Source: Asterionellopsis glacialis (lineage: Eukaryota > Bacillariophyta > Plagiogrammaphyceae > Rhaphoneidales > Asterionellopsidaceae). From it: a stretch of DNA of 38,607 nt. The notes under the pieces were generated by a model. The model was not told where the DNA came from. It saw nothing but the letters and a program-made list of their open reading frames with translations, and made no database searches. The position numbers were made by a program, and so were the translations under genes. The stretch is taken from contig WKLE02006680.1 of NCBI GenBank assembly GCA_014885115.2, positions 1 through 38,607 of the forward strand, in the 5' to 3' direction. Shown here piece by piece: positions 1 to 10,628 of this stretch (position 1 is the stretch's first letter; each line of letters opens with the position of its first letter).

Positions 1-1
1 C

Positions 2-37
2 GTTGCTGCTGTTGATGCCAAGATTGCCGCCGAGTAA
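2..37 (+). CDS. C-terminal end of an upstream gene (partial)
   Basis: The first bases read in one frame as VAAVDAKIAAE followed by TAA at 35-37. The codons are GC-ending (GCC, AAG, GAG), unlike the AT-rich sequence after the stop, which suggests the last codons of an expressed gene whose body lies left of the window. Only eleven residues are visible, so the product cannot be named, and chance reading cannot be excluded. Confidence 0.4.
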   Translation, partial: VAAVDAKIAAE

Positions 38-553
38 ATCATCACTTGAGCGCACATCTTACATGATCACATTACAATAACCAATCCACTAATTTAGATC
101 ACGTGTATATTTTATTAAAACTTTGGAGTTATCTGGGAAATCGGAATGCTTGTTTATTCATTGAGATTATTGGTTTTCTGTCGACAGAGAAACCTTCATG
201 CTCACATTAATTTAAGGGAGGAAAAGGATTTTCGTCAACAGGAAAAGAGGAGAATTCCAGATGCTGTGAAACTTCATAGTCCTGTACTCTTGCTGTGTTC
301 ATTACAAACTTAGATTATTTTATACAAAGATGTCACTTCTTCTTGCTAGAATATTCTTTGTCCACTTTGAAATGCAAAATAAAATTTTAGTAGTTGCATT
401 CAATATTTACTGTGTACGAGTACAGCATAATATATATATATATATAAATGTAGTCAATTAGCTCATTCCTGGTATACTGCATTCGATATGGCTTAGCTAT
501 TGACCACAGCACAAAGAGAGCAGGGAGTGGAAATGCTTTTATTCCTGTTGTGA
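38..553. other. AT-rich intergenic region
   Basis: No convincing gene. It lies between the 3' end of the left-edge gene and the 3' end of the minus-strand membrane-protein gene, so it is convergent 3' flanking DNA. It contains a short (TA)n run at about 430-447. Confidence 0.6.
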
Positions 554-1505
554 TTATTTCTGTGCATCATTCGACGATGTTGGTGACTCGTGGCGAATCG
601 GTGAACTTTGGACAGCAGGCGATGTTGACGTTGACTGCGACGGTGGAGTTTTGAGGAGTGGGTACCATTCCAAGGGGATAAAGACAAAAGTCGAATATAC
701 CCACAGCATCAAAGCAATCGATGGTAGCAAAATCATAATAACGGCTTGTGGTCTTTCAGGTGTTTTGTTGTCACCTGTTGCATTTAACAAATCCATACTT
801 CTTGATATCCATGTCATCAATGGAATAATTCGATACGAATTTGCAACACATGTGTATGGCAATACAAGCCATTTTTGACCTACCAAATAGATTACACATT
901 CCAAAACAATTTGCATCTGAAAATAAAACAAATGTGGCACAAGTAAGTATCCCATGCCACCATCATTTTGACTTGTTGGAAGGTATACATCATATACATC
1001 CAACGTTTCCAACATAATGAATACCCTATGTATGTGAAAGCAATAGAAAGATTCGGAAAAATACGGTTAGTTTAGATAACATCAACTGCCTTTCCAAAAA
1101 TTCGAAGAAGGAAAAAATGCTTCCATAATTTCAGCTGACAATAACAAGGTCAACATATGAAAGAGACTCGAGCTTCAAAGGATTGCCACAACACATTTTT
1201 TTCAAAATACAACTTTGCCATCTTCTTCCAAAATAGCATATTGAAGCTTACGATTATACGTACCATGGTAAAATAATGGTCCCCAAGATTTCAGAAAATG
1301 CCAACATGTTAAACGTCTTATGAAACCTCTCTGTAGGTCGAATATCAGCACCTTTACGATTAAGAGCAAATACTGTACAGAGTCCAACCATTCCAAACCC
1401 ACATGCAAGAATATCACGTTGGGGGATGATATGACGATAGTGTTTGATCAGCACAACGTTCAGTTGTGCAAAACATGCAAGTAAAATACCGTAACGAGGT
1501 TTCAT
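554..1505 (-). CDS. Polytopic membrane protein of unknown function (2 exons)
   Basis: I read two exons. Exon 1 is 1505-1264 (ATG at 1505-1503) and ends at donor GTACGT. Exon 2 is 1025-554, after an acceptor reading CATAG|G behind a pyrimidine-rich tract. The 238-bp intron is phase 2 and splicing keeps one frame, giving about 237 residues. Hydrophobic segments fall near residues 5-20, 31-48, 64-88, 107-130 and 175-197, so the protein probably crosses the membrane four or five times. The C-terminal 35 residues are hydrophilic and Ser/Thr/Pro-rich. The stretch VPHLFYFQMQIVLE faintly recalls plant DUF7733-type membrane proteins, but that is a weak impression. Its promoter side faces the 2801 gene (divergent pair) across a dense TACCWGGTA island. 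Confidence 0.65.
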
Positions 1506-2800
1506 TTTTGCTTTTCGATTCTTTGCTTTTTTGTCGCCGTTGTTGTCTTTTTTGTTTACAAAAAAATGAACAGACCAGCTAAACGGATGTAAGTAGTTTC
1601 GTTTTTATCGATCGAGTCCGGGTGGTGGTTCTTTTCAATTCAGTCGTATTTGGGTATAAAACACGCAATGATAGCGATGTTGATGGGAAAAGAAAAAGAA
1701 TTTCGCATCTGACAGATCTCAGATCCCGGGTAGGGCATACAGAGGACTACTTCTCTAGAGACTAGAGAAGATACCAAAGTAGACACGATCCATCTCGGTC
1801 CCACGAGGTTGGATATTTCTGATTTCTTTTTCTGACAGCCAAAATCTTTTCACTAGTAGACGACTGTATTTACTTACTGTACAGTACCGGTACTTAATAC
1901 TTGTCGCCATCCTAACCTCTCTCGTCTGTCGTCTATCAGTTTCTCTCCTTTTTGCTTGACATGTTGACACGTCGCAGCACTGTGACTGTAGCAGCAATGT
2001 GTCGCGCAAACCGGTTTCAGTATTACCTGTACAGGTATAGTACCTGTGGTAAAACCGTTTTAATAACTGGTATTTATTTAATATAATATCATATCTTCGA
2101 TAGACTACCTGTACCTGTACCTGTACCTTACCGTAACTGGTAGAACCCTCTCTAGAGAGGACTACCTGGTACTAGTACCAGGTAGGAACTTGTGTACCTG
2201 GTACCGGGGTACGACTAGACTAAGTATACCAGGTAGTAGTCCTACCTGGTACAGGTAGCTGTACCGGGTACCAGGTACCTTTCGTAACTACCTACCAGGT
2301 ACCTGGTAGGTAGGACCTAATTTTTACCTACCAATTACCAGGTACTCCCCGATGTGGAAATCTATGGTACCAGGAACAGGTAGAACTAACATGAAATTGG
2401 ATTATACTCGTACAGACAGACAGTCGGTACCTTATGACAATAATGCCTTTTACGGTACTGACTATCCTGCCTACCTGGTAGTACTTTACCTGGTAACTGT
2501 TATTTATATTAGTATGTTCAGTAGAGCCTAACGGTAAGTAAGTAGACACTCGCTTCCTCTGTTTTTCCCGAGCGAGAGCTTCTCATTTTTCTTCGATTCC
2601 GTCACAAAACCTGCATGCTCACTGATCTTCATGCTACCGGTGTAAGTCTGGTTGACTTTGTACTACAGTAATGCTCTTCACCAGAGAGCCATATACTTGA
2701 ATCCCACTTTTGATATAATACCGTAATTCACTCATAACATATCTGATCAAATCATTTCAGAATCATTCGAACATTTCCATTTGGTTCCTAACAAGAAACA
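1506..2800. other. Divergent intergenic region
   Basis: This 1.3-kb stretch separates the starts of two divergently oriented genes and should hold both promoters. No coding region is convincing. The part from about 2040 to 2500 is dominated by short GGTAC/CCAGGTA words described separately. Confidence 0.6.
2040..2500. repeat. Dense TACCWGGTA repeat island
   Basis: Eleven exact copies of TACCAGGTA or TACCTGGTA start at 2163, 2176, 2195, 2227, 2243, 2269, 2293, 2300, 2336, 2472 and 2487. Degenerate GGTAC, ACAGGTA and CCTGTA words surround them. Some copies overlap head-to-head (2293-2308). The word is self-complementary apart from its central base. The island lies entirely between two divergent genes. 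Confidence 0.85.
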
Positions 2801-3784
2801 ATGCTGGAACAAATTATTTCAAACCTTGGGGACTTTCTTTTCAATGTTTTCTGGTTTATTAGGTTTGGAACACAAATTCAGGGTATGATTAACCTGTTTG
2901 TTTTAGCTGCAGTCACGGTTCTACCGCTGACTCTTGTACGACCAGAATATTGTTTTACTGTTGGGTATGGTGCATCTATAGCATCCATGTCATTTGGTCT
3001 TATAGTATCATTATTGTTTGACTACCACAACAACTTGTTAATTGCACATTCCGGTATTCAAAAAGACAACATACATGATGATCCAATCTGTTACTGGTTA
3101 GTTCGTGCAACATTTTGCTATGGTATACGACTTGCAACTTTTCTCGTAGTACGAAAATTAAGAGTGCCCAACATGTCAGAACAAACCAAGGCCATGGAAA
3201 AATATTCACGTCTCAGTTGCACACCCCTTGCTTTGTTCCTTTCCCTCTTTTATACAATCATGATGTCTCCTGTCTACTTTGCAATTCGATTTGCTAACAA
3301 ATCACCACCTTCTATGCAAGGATTTGAATCAAATAACGAGAAACATTGCTTATTTCTATTTGTACAATGGATGGGAGTTCTCGTGGCATGGGGAGGATTG
3401 GCTTTAGAAACAACCGCAGATCAACAGAAATTCATGACGAAACATCACCACCATGTAGCTTATGGTGAGAAACGTTTTGTTGGACCCACCAACGGCACAT
3501 ATTCATTATGTCGTCACCCTAACTTTTGCGGTGAGATTACATTTTGGAGTGGAGTTCTTGTGGCAAGTCTTCCAGCGCTTTTAAGTTCATCATGGTTTGA
3601 GTGGTGTTGTAGTCTTTTGGGGTATATTGGAATTGTTCAGATTATGGTGGGGTCCGCCAATTCCTTGGAAAAGAAACAACAAAAATGGTATGGTGGACAA
3701 CCCATGTATGAAGAATGGAAGCAACACGTCCAATCATCATTGTTTCCTAAACTTGTAACATACACCTCAAAGAATAATGATTAA
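2801..3784 (+). CDS. DUF1295 / steroid 5-alpha-reductase-like membrane protein
   Basis: Intact single-exon frame of 327 residues starting at ATG 2801. The C-terminal half carries the family signature: ETTADQQKF near residues 203-211, then CRHPNFCGE near 237-245 followed by a Trp-containing hydrophobic segment. This is the pattern of DUF1295 proteins, related to 3-oxo-5-alpha-steroid 4-dehydrogenases and isoprenylcysteine methyltransferases, where the RHPNxxGE region helps bind cofactor. Several hydrophobic segments precede it (for example 30-50, 56-72, 150-172, 188-202), as expected for an ER or organelle membrane enzyme. The substrate cannot be told from sequence; reduction of an enone or sterol-like lipid is only a family-level inference. 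It is convergent with the COPI-associated gene downstream. Confidence 0.85.
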   Translation: MLEQIISNLGDFLFNVFWFIRFGTQIQGMINLFVLAAVTVLPLTLVRPEYCFTVGYGASIASMSFGLIVSLLFDYHNNLLIAHSGIQKDNIHDDPICYWLVRATFCYGIRLATFLVVRKLRVPNMSEQTKAMEKYSRLSCTPLALFLSLFYTIMMSPVYFAIRFANKSPPSMQGFESNNEKHCLFLFVQWMGVLVAWGGLALETTADQQKFMTKHHHHVAYGEKRFVGPTNGTYSLCRHPNFCGEITFWSGVLVASLPALLSSSWFEWCCSLLGYIGIVQIMVGSANSLEKKQQKWYGGQPMYEEWKQHVQSSLFPKLVTYTSKNND

Positions 3785-4176
3785 AAGCGTAACACGCCGC
3801 TCATGATTTTTGGATTTCATGCGCACTAATGTCCCGGGCTCTTACTGAAATGAATTGGTGCTTATTACTTCGAAATGATGCTTCGCTTTTCTCTCTCCCT
3901 ATGAAAGACACGATCGACTCATCTTCATCCAAGGTGGAGGAGAAGAAACTGTGACGCATGTACGCTAAGAAAAAAAGAGAGCTAATACCTTGATAAAAAA
4001 TATTTATACGTACATATACATGCATTATTTATGTATATTTGTTTATGCTAAACTCTTGGAAAGGACTTTGTTGGTAAATGATGAAGGAAATGTGCTTCTC
4101 TTGTCTCTAGAAGGTAACGCATTTACTGGCACCTCCAGAAAGACAGTACAGTATACATAGAAGAAATGGTAACTTT
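3785..4176. other. Convergent 3' intergenic region
   Basis: This 392-bp region separates the 3' ends of two convergent genes. It is AT-rich with no coding signal on either strand. It presumably holds both 3' UTRs. Confidence 0.6.
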
Positions 4177-5177
4177 CTAGCCATACAACTGTTGCCGTAC
4201 TTGTGTTTGTGCTCTATCCATGTTTCTTTTATCTTCCCGTTGTTCTTGACGCCGTTGTTGTTCTTGAGGCCGTCGTCGAATGGTTGGGTACCGTACAAGG
4301 ACATATGTGTTATAAATAGCCATAATACCCATGGCAATCGCATTGATCACTCCAAAAAGAGTATCATAGGAAAGTTGGATGGAAGCAAGTAAAATATAAA
4401 AATTAAAACGCCAAAATGGATTATACAAAAATCCAAAGTTTCGAGATATGCATGTCTTGAGAAATCGTAAATCTGCCAATTCACTAAAGAATACAAGGGC
4501 ACTTAAAATAATAGAATAAACACACAGCACTCCTATAGAAATAGATTTTGGGATTGTAGCTAAAAGCAAGAACTGTTGGTAGAGAGAGAGAAAAGCGTAG
4601 TATCAACAGCAAGTGTTAGAATTCGTGATGTTTCACAAGATATTTTTTGTCGTGGGATGGGCCACAAAGGAAAAATGCATGCAACTCTAGATATATGGGC
4701 CAACAGACAAAACCTGTGCTCCTGTTGTTCACGTATGGTATAACTGGCATAATGTGTACTCAAGTCACTCATACAACAACACTGACAATGCATCTATACT
4801 TTACAACGTACCGAATGTACTGCACAAGCAGATACTGCAAGCATATTGAATGCACGTTTGGCAGTTAGGATTCGCTGTATCAATTCAGGATTTGAGTCTT
4901 GACGTGATGTTACAGGAGTGACAGGTGATGAAGGTGGTGTTACCGTTGCTGGTCCTGTAATTTCCATTGGTGTTGTTGTGGTAGGTGTTGTTGGTTCGTT
5001 TTCTTTCGCACTTGCACCACCGTCATCGTTTGGTGTTGTTGTTGTGGTGGTAGTAACGTTGTCGTTTTCAGGTGAAAGCCAAGATGGTCCTTCTAACATT
5101 GTGTATAACTTTTTTAATCCTGCTTTCTTTTTTTTTGGTCTTTCAACGGGAATGGTTGCCGCTTCTTGGCGAACCAC
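4177..5177 (-). CDS. COPI-associated (TVP15-like) Golgi membrane protein, 2+ exons
   Basis: The visible exons are (upstream)-4812 and 4572-4177, joined in phase 0 across a 239-bp intron with donor GTACGT and acceptor CAACAG. The spliced protein has a basic N-terminus (RPKKKKAGLKK), a Thr/Asn/Glu-rich linker, and then hydrophobic helices beginning RAFNMLAVSACAVHSFLLL. A block with FLYNPFWRFNFYILLA and a Gln/Arg-rich cytosolic tail follow. This order matches the COPI-associated protein family (PF08507, yeast Tvp15), small tetraspan proteins of Golgi membranes. The start is unresolved. The frame is open up to 5195 without an ATG, and the first in-frame ATG is 5099-5097. An acceptor-like CCGTAG at 5196-5201 suggests a missing upstream exon carrying the true start. 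Confidence 0.75.
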
Positions 5178-5195
5178 TGATGTGTTGTTGGATTT

Positions 5196-6160
5196 CTACG
5201 GAACGTTTAGTTCGAGTTTATGGTTCGTATCGAGGATCGTGATTGATGTTCCGTATTCTGCTCCCAGTGCGTATCATACAGTCAGTACTCGATACGCGAT
5301 TTCTTGTTCCTCCGTGTGTACCTGTTTTCTGGGAGAGTCTGCATATAATACAAGATTGATTGAAATTCCAAGACACGAATAAACACATCAAACTTGTATA
5401 ATACACATCAATACTTACTGCTAGTAGAGAGTGTGTACGTCAAGAAAATGAGAAGGCTTTTTTTTTGTGCTCAAAGAAAAATAATGTGAGCATAGAGTCT
5501 CTAGATATTTAGACGGTAGATTCCTGTACCGAATCCTGTCTGTCATCCGTTTCTGTTGACTGGATCATGATGTGAATCAAGTGCGAGTCGAAGAAACGGA
5601 GAGACGGTTGTAGTCCTCTCTAGCTAGCCCTCTAGTCGGTTCCACCGGTGGAGATGACACTGAAGGAGAGACTGCGAGAGAAAAACGGCGCCGCCAAGCA
5701 ACGGCGGTGGTGCCACGGCGGCTATATCTTTGTTTTGGAAAAAGGGACCGCTCTAGCATATTAGTAGTGCCCATGTTATCTTTGGAACATATATTATAAA
5801 ATTAGGTCTTCATGTGGCACGGCAATGAAATCAATGATCTAGAGAATTACAGCAGTCGGCTTCTATTCATTACAAATAATAGAACAGAAAACACACAGCG
5901 CCCGCTACAGGAAACCGAACATAATATAGGATCAACCGCTCCGCCTCTAACATGTGCTGTTATCAATGTATTCGATCTCGCATATTGTATGTGCAATGCA
6001 GAATTGCGACATGGAAACCACACCGTGACACACAAAATTACTGCACATGGCAGCAGGTAAGCAAAGCGAATATGCAATACAGATTTATAATCATTCTTTT
6101 TTAAAAAAAAACATAAAGACTGCAAAGTACACGTGCGGCGTTGTAGATGCGTGGTCAAAA
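5196..6160. other. Intergenic region
   Basis: About 960 bp lies between the 5' side of the COPI-associated gene and the 3' end of the large minus-strand gene. A possible 5' exon of the former may hide here. A GC-richer patch at about 5640-5730 contains CGGCG-type words on both strands. I see no supported gene. Confidence 0.5.
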
Positions 6161-9100
6161 TCAAGTACACAAGTCAGAAACATAGTTCAATGTACCCAAC
6201 GAAGCATCACAACCTGCATTTCTATCGAAGTATCCCAACATCTTCCATGTCGGTCTGATAGCAGGATCAGCACTACACAACCATGGAGTGTAAAGACTGG
6301 AAGAAGCGGAAGGATCAAACCGATAAGGATCAAACGTGACAACGGATAAAGTATCACACGTAATGTAAAAAAGTGGACTTGAAAACTCCTTTGGAGCGCT
6401 AGAGCCCACACAAAAATTACTGAGAGTGACACCCGATATGTCTGTGCAAACTTCGCTACCATCACCAACAGTTGCACCAAAGCTTACCGCATTGAAATGT
6501 AACTTGATAACTTCTCCAGCATTGGCATAGTGGTCAATATTGTCCCTTTCCTCTCTTGTTTCACTAATAAATGGATCCGCTTGACTGGGAGCATCTGTAT
6601 ACTTACCCGAAATCATGAATTTTCGGTTGAAATATGTTTGTCCCATGCTTAGCGAACCTAAGTAATTTGTAGTCTGAAGAAGGAGGAGCAATGTGGGAGA
6701 TAGAAAGAGAGAGAACAACAGCAACAACAACAAATATGTTAGAACCTAAAATATCATTGTGCTTGGTCAAGAACCATGCGGTCGAAAATGCAAGAAAAAA
6801 GGTTCACATGAAGCTATCAGTAATAACTTACCCAAACAGTACCATCTCTTTTAAGATTGCCAGCTAATCCATACCGCATCCGTGATTTACCACTATAGAT
6901 ACCTGAGTTAAACTCAGGGTTTGTTCCATGAACAAATGTAAGGGACTTATTATCTTGCTCCGGCTTTCCTATGGCTGGGGCATAAAAAATGTCGATATCA
7001 TCACCATTTAAAAACTGCGCATTGATTTCGGTATGGCTCTCAACGGTCATCAAATACATGTTTCCGCCGGTAAAACAGGCATGGCTGATAGATACAACAT
7101 GTAGCTCAAAGTTGGTTCTTTTATTTCTGAAAATGAAGCCGTCAGGGGGGTGCGCCCCATTATATTTAATATTTGACCCGGTGGGACTGCCATCCGGCAG
7201 ATCGCAAATATTCCATCTTTTGCGAGAGAATAATGCACCTTCAGGAGTAGTGGGATCACTTGGAGCCCTTCCTGCAGCATTGTCGCTCTGAACTTTGAAC
7301 GTGTATGCTGGTAGACCATTTCCGCATGCAACTAGGGCATCACTATTGCTCGAATCATAACAAAAGATATCTTGCAGTAGATCGCCGGGATCATTTGGAA
7401 TATGTTCAGCGAAGGTTGTAAAACCTCCCGTTTGATCAAGATTTTTCAACCTCCCACCCCAGTCATAAAGAGGCCACTCGTTTACCAGGTTTTTATTTGT
7501 GTCAGCAATCTGGTTTTAGAGTGCAAATAAATTAGAAAGTGAGTTTGAAGTGCACACGGAGAATGAGCTAATTCAAGAAGCTTGCCTGATAAAAAGATAT
7601 AAAAAGAAATACTCACCAGCATGCTTTTTAATGTAGAAGTTCGCACTCCAGTCCATGGTGTGTTGAAATAAGTGAACGATACACTAGGATCAATTCCAAA
7701 ATGATGCATATAATAATCAACCTCAATCACGCCATCTCCACAATTTGTATAACGTTGATAAAATAGGAGATCACTTCGATATTGCAATGTTGGGGTTCCA
7801 TAAGCCGATATCGATTGTTGTCCCCAGTTCACTGAGGTACACTGATTACCGGAACAGTGCAAAGCCACCGCTGGATTATAAAATGGTGGTGGCATGCCAG
7901 TTGTTTCCCGCGTGTAAGGACCAGATCCATGAATAAAACCTCCAACACCGCCACCTCTGGTAGCTACTAATTGTTGGACAAGGTCGTTCCATATCGACAT
8001 GTCACGAGCCTGGTTAGCAATTGATTCTCCATATGCACCAATAAGGCTCATTATTTGTCCTCCTTTACCGATCCGTAACGACCAATTACGGTCTGAGTCA
8101 TTTGGATCAGTGTGGGATAGATCCACCTGGAAGGCATGCGCTTCGTAAACTTCATTTACCTCTACCCAGTTGCTGATGTCATCTGTACTTGTAAATTGAT
8201 CATTAAAATTCGTGTAGGGTGCTGCATCCCTACACATAGTGTTTGAGGGATACACCATAATACCTCGCGCAATAGCCAAATCAAGTATATCTTCTCCAGG
8301 TAATCCTTGGGTTGGTGATCGTACTGATGGTGAAGACGATGGCTGGGGAGACAACGACGGTTGCTGAGTTTCTGTAGGCATGGAAGACGGTCCAGGTGAT
8401 ACTGATGGTTCAGGAGTAACAACTGGATCAAAAATTACAGTAGGGCTAGGGGTGTTGTTATCTTTACCTTTATTTTTTTTTCGTTTACTTTTCTTTTTGC
8501 CCTTGCTGTTCTTCTTTGATTGTTTTTTGAGTTTCTTTCCTTTTGATTTTTGTTTTGATTTCTTGGTGTTATCATGGAGTGTTCTTGCTAGAGTCTCTCC
8601 TAAGCGTGGAGGAGACGTATCAAAATTTACAGGAGCCTTGTTGTTTTTGTAGGTGTTGATGTAATTGAAAAAATCTTGGAAACTTGCAAGGACCGCATAG
8701 CGATCAACGGTAGTACTTGTTGCTGAATCAGTCGTAGTAATATGACTAATGCTATCTATTTTCTTTCTTCCGCGAATGCGGTCTTGTAAGTTGTTCTGGG
8801 CTTTGTAAAATTTCATTGATAGTGTATTGCTTAGTAAAGTTTCTTCAGAACTGTGAGTTGAAAACACAGGGTCTTCAATATCAATACACAATTGTTCAGA
8901 AGCACAATGGTAGGATATGTTAACTTTCAATATCATTTCAAGACTTATTGAATCACTCTCTCCAAATTGAAGGGATTGATGTGTAATATCTGACGCCTCC
9001 ATATGGCGCTGGAACAGCTCTTTGCAACCAGCATGAAAGTTGTACAGGTCCTTAAACTTTGTTCCAGCTAGTCTTAACTCACTGGCAGTAAGTTCTCTGT

Positions 9101-9509
9101 CAAAATCACCAATTAATATAGAGGTATAACCAGTAATCAACTCACGACTATGGTTGGTGTTCTCACTGCATCGAAAAGTACTATTATGAACTGGAAGCAT
9201 CTGTTGTTGTGCCGTGTAATTATTCCTTGATGAAAGGACGAACAAAGTTGCCGTTATTGTGTTTGTCAGGGCAAAGACGGTCGACGCCAGGACTATCGCT
9301 TTCCTCAGCTTCTGACCAGGTGTTTGACCTTGGGTTTCATGAACACTATCATGACAAACGTTATCGGATCCTTTTTTCATCTGGCATGTGTAGCCAGAAT
9401 ATTTCAATTCATTTGCATCTCTCACAATTTCCTGATGCTGATAAGTTCCAATATTAGAAACGTCTCCATTTCTATTCAAAGGAAACATTTCACTCATCCA
9501 GCTAAACAT
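6161..9509 (-). CDS. Large type II membrane protein with PSxSP linker, 3 exons
   Basis: Exons are 9509-7617, 7509-6832 and 6673-6161. The introns (107 and 158 bp) have donors GTGAGT and GTAAGT and CAG acceptors, both phase 0, giving about 1027 residues. A hydrophilic N-terminus of about 70 residues precedes one hydrophobic segment (71-93), so the protein should be signal-anchored with the bulk outside. The ectodomain starts with a Cys-containing region (about 100-300). A Lys/Ser block (about 311-350) and a Pro/Ser linker of PSxSP repeats (351-403) follow, a linker style common in diatom surface proteins. The C-terminal 620 residues look globular and beta-rich, with a motif WSLRIGKGGQIMSLIGAYGE near 470-490 followed by IWNDLVQQLVA. 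I do not recognise this domain. Extracellular or cell-wall-associated function is inferred from topology only. Confidence 0.75.
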
Positions 9510-10628
9510 GGTGCCAAAAGTTATTTAATTCTAGCAACCATACACCTTGAATGTAATTGTGCACCTCCTTTCGAAAAATACGACAGATATTGAGTGACAG
9601 GAAAGAAAAGGAGACACGGGTTTTTACTGACTGAAGGCAGGCGAAATAATGAGGGTAGTGAGATACTGTATTCTCCTTTTTTGTCAACGCTATTCTGTAT
9701 TAGTCTCTATTTTACAAAGAAAGTTTAATTAGTGGTACACAGGTAGGTTCCTACATCTACTATCTGAATGTACCGGTTAAAGTTAAAGGAATCAAGACAC
9801 ATGCCAGGTCCTATCAGGTCCTACGAGGTTCTACGCTGGTACCTTTGAAGCACTCGCTAAAATCGATACAATAATTAAGTCCCACCTGGTTCTGGTTCAA
9901 GACCAATCAGTTCTGTACCAGATATCATTTGTCTTACTTTTTTTAGAAGATAACAGGAATTAATTACACATGGAATAGACGTCGTATTTCTTACTGTTGT
10001 ATTAGTATCTAACGGATCTTTGTGCTAAGTAAAAAACCGTTGGATTATATTGAATTTGTCAAATTATACATTTTCATATAATATTGATGATACAAGGCAG
10101 ACTCTGTGAACGAGCGTTCAACGGTAGTCCAAAACTCTTCAAGAATTTGCACAGCTACCTGGTATTTACGTGCACTCTTGGTTCGTTAGCCCAGCTTGCG
10201 TACAGGTACTTGTCAAAGGTTACCTGGTACAGGTACAGGTACATCGGTTGGTATTTAGCCCTTACCAGGTTTACCTAGAGAATACTTTCTACTGGTAGCA
10301 CCGACCGTACGACCTTCCCTTGTGCTACAGACAGTTCTTTGATTTTTAGGAACAGACAGTCCGCCTACGGTGCCGGTGGGGGCTACTGTCCTGGATCCAA
10401 TTGTGTGTTGGTCTTCCATACACCGTATAGGAACAAATCTTTCTCTTTTTTTTCTCCTTGTTTTTTTGAGCACAAGTGATCTCCCATCCATCGGACCAAG
10501 AGAGTAACACACGGCAAGGCTGATCTTGGTTGATTTTTGTCTTGGCGTATTCTGGGCAACAACACAACTAGTTTATAAAACAGCAGCAATCTCATTAGAG
10601 AAGAATAAGGATCAGAGATAAGAGAAAA
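9510..10628. other. Divergent intergenic region with GGTAC words
   Basis: This 1.1-kb region separates two divergently transcribed genes and should carry both promoters. I see no gene. Degenerate CAGGT/GGTAC words cluster at about 9725-9915, and exact TACCTGGTA words start at 10156 and 10221. Confidence 0.6.
10150..10280. repeat. TACCWGGTA repeat island
   Basis: Exact TACCTGGTA occurs at 10156 and 10221, with tandem ACAGGT words at about 10228-10242 and TTACCAGGT at about 10263. It belongs to the dispersed intergenic motif family seen at 2.1-2.5 kb. Confidence 0.7.

Noticed and set aside
430..447. (TA)n run as a regulatory element
   Set aside because: A plain microsatellite in AT-rich DNA; nothing links it to a promoter.
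4560..4793. Cys-rich 77-codon frame on the minus strand
   Set aside because: It lies almost entirely within the 239-bp intron of the COPI-associated gene and is out of frame with the supported splice.
5640..5735. GC-rich patch as an RNA gene
   Set aside because: CGGCGG-type words can pair with each other, but no tRNA or snRNA landmarks are present.
8380..8652. Plus-strand frame with long Phe/Leu runs that resembles a membrane protein
   Set aside because: It is the antisense of the Lys-rich stretch of the large minus-strand gene; AAA/AAG codons read as TTT/CTT.
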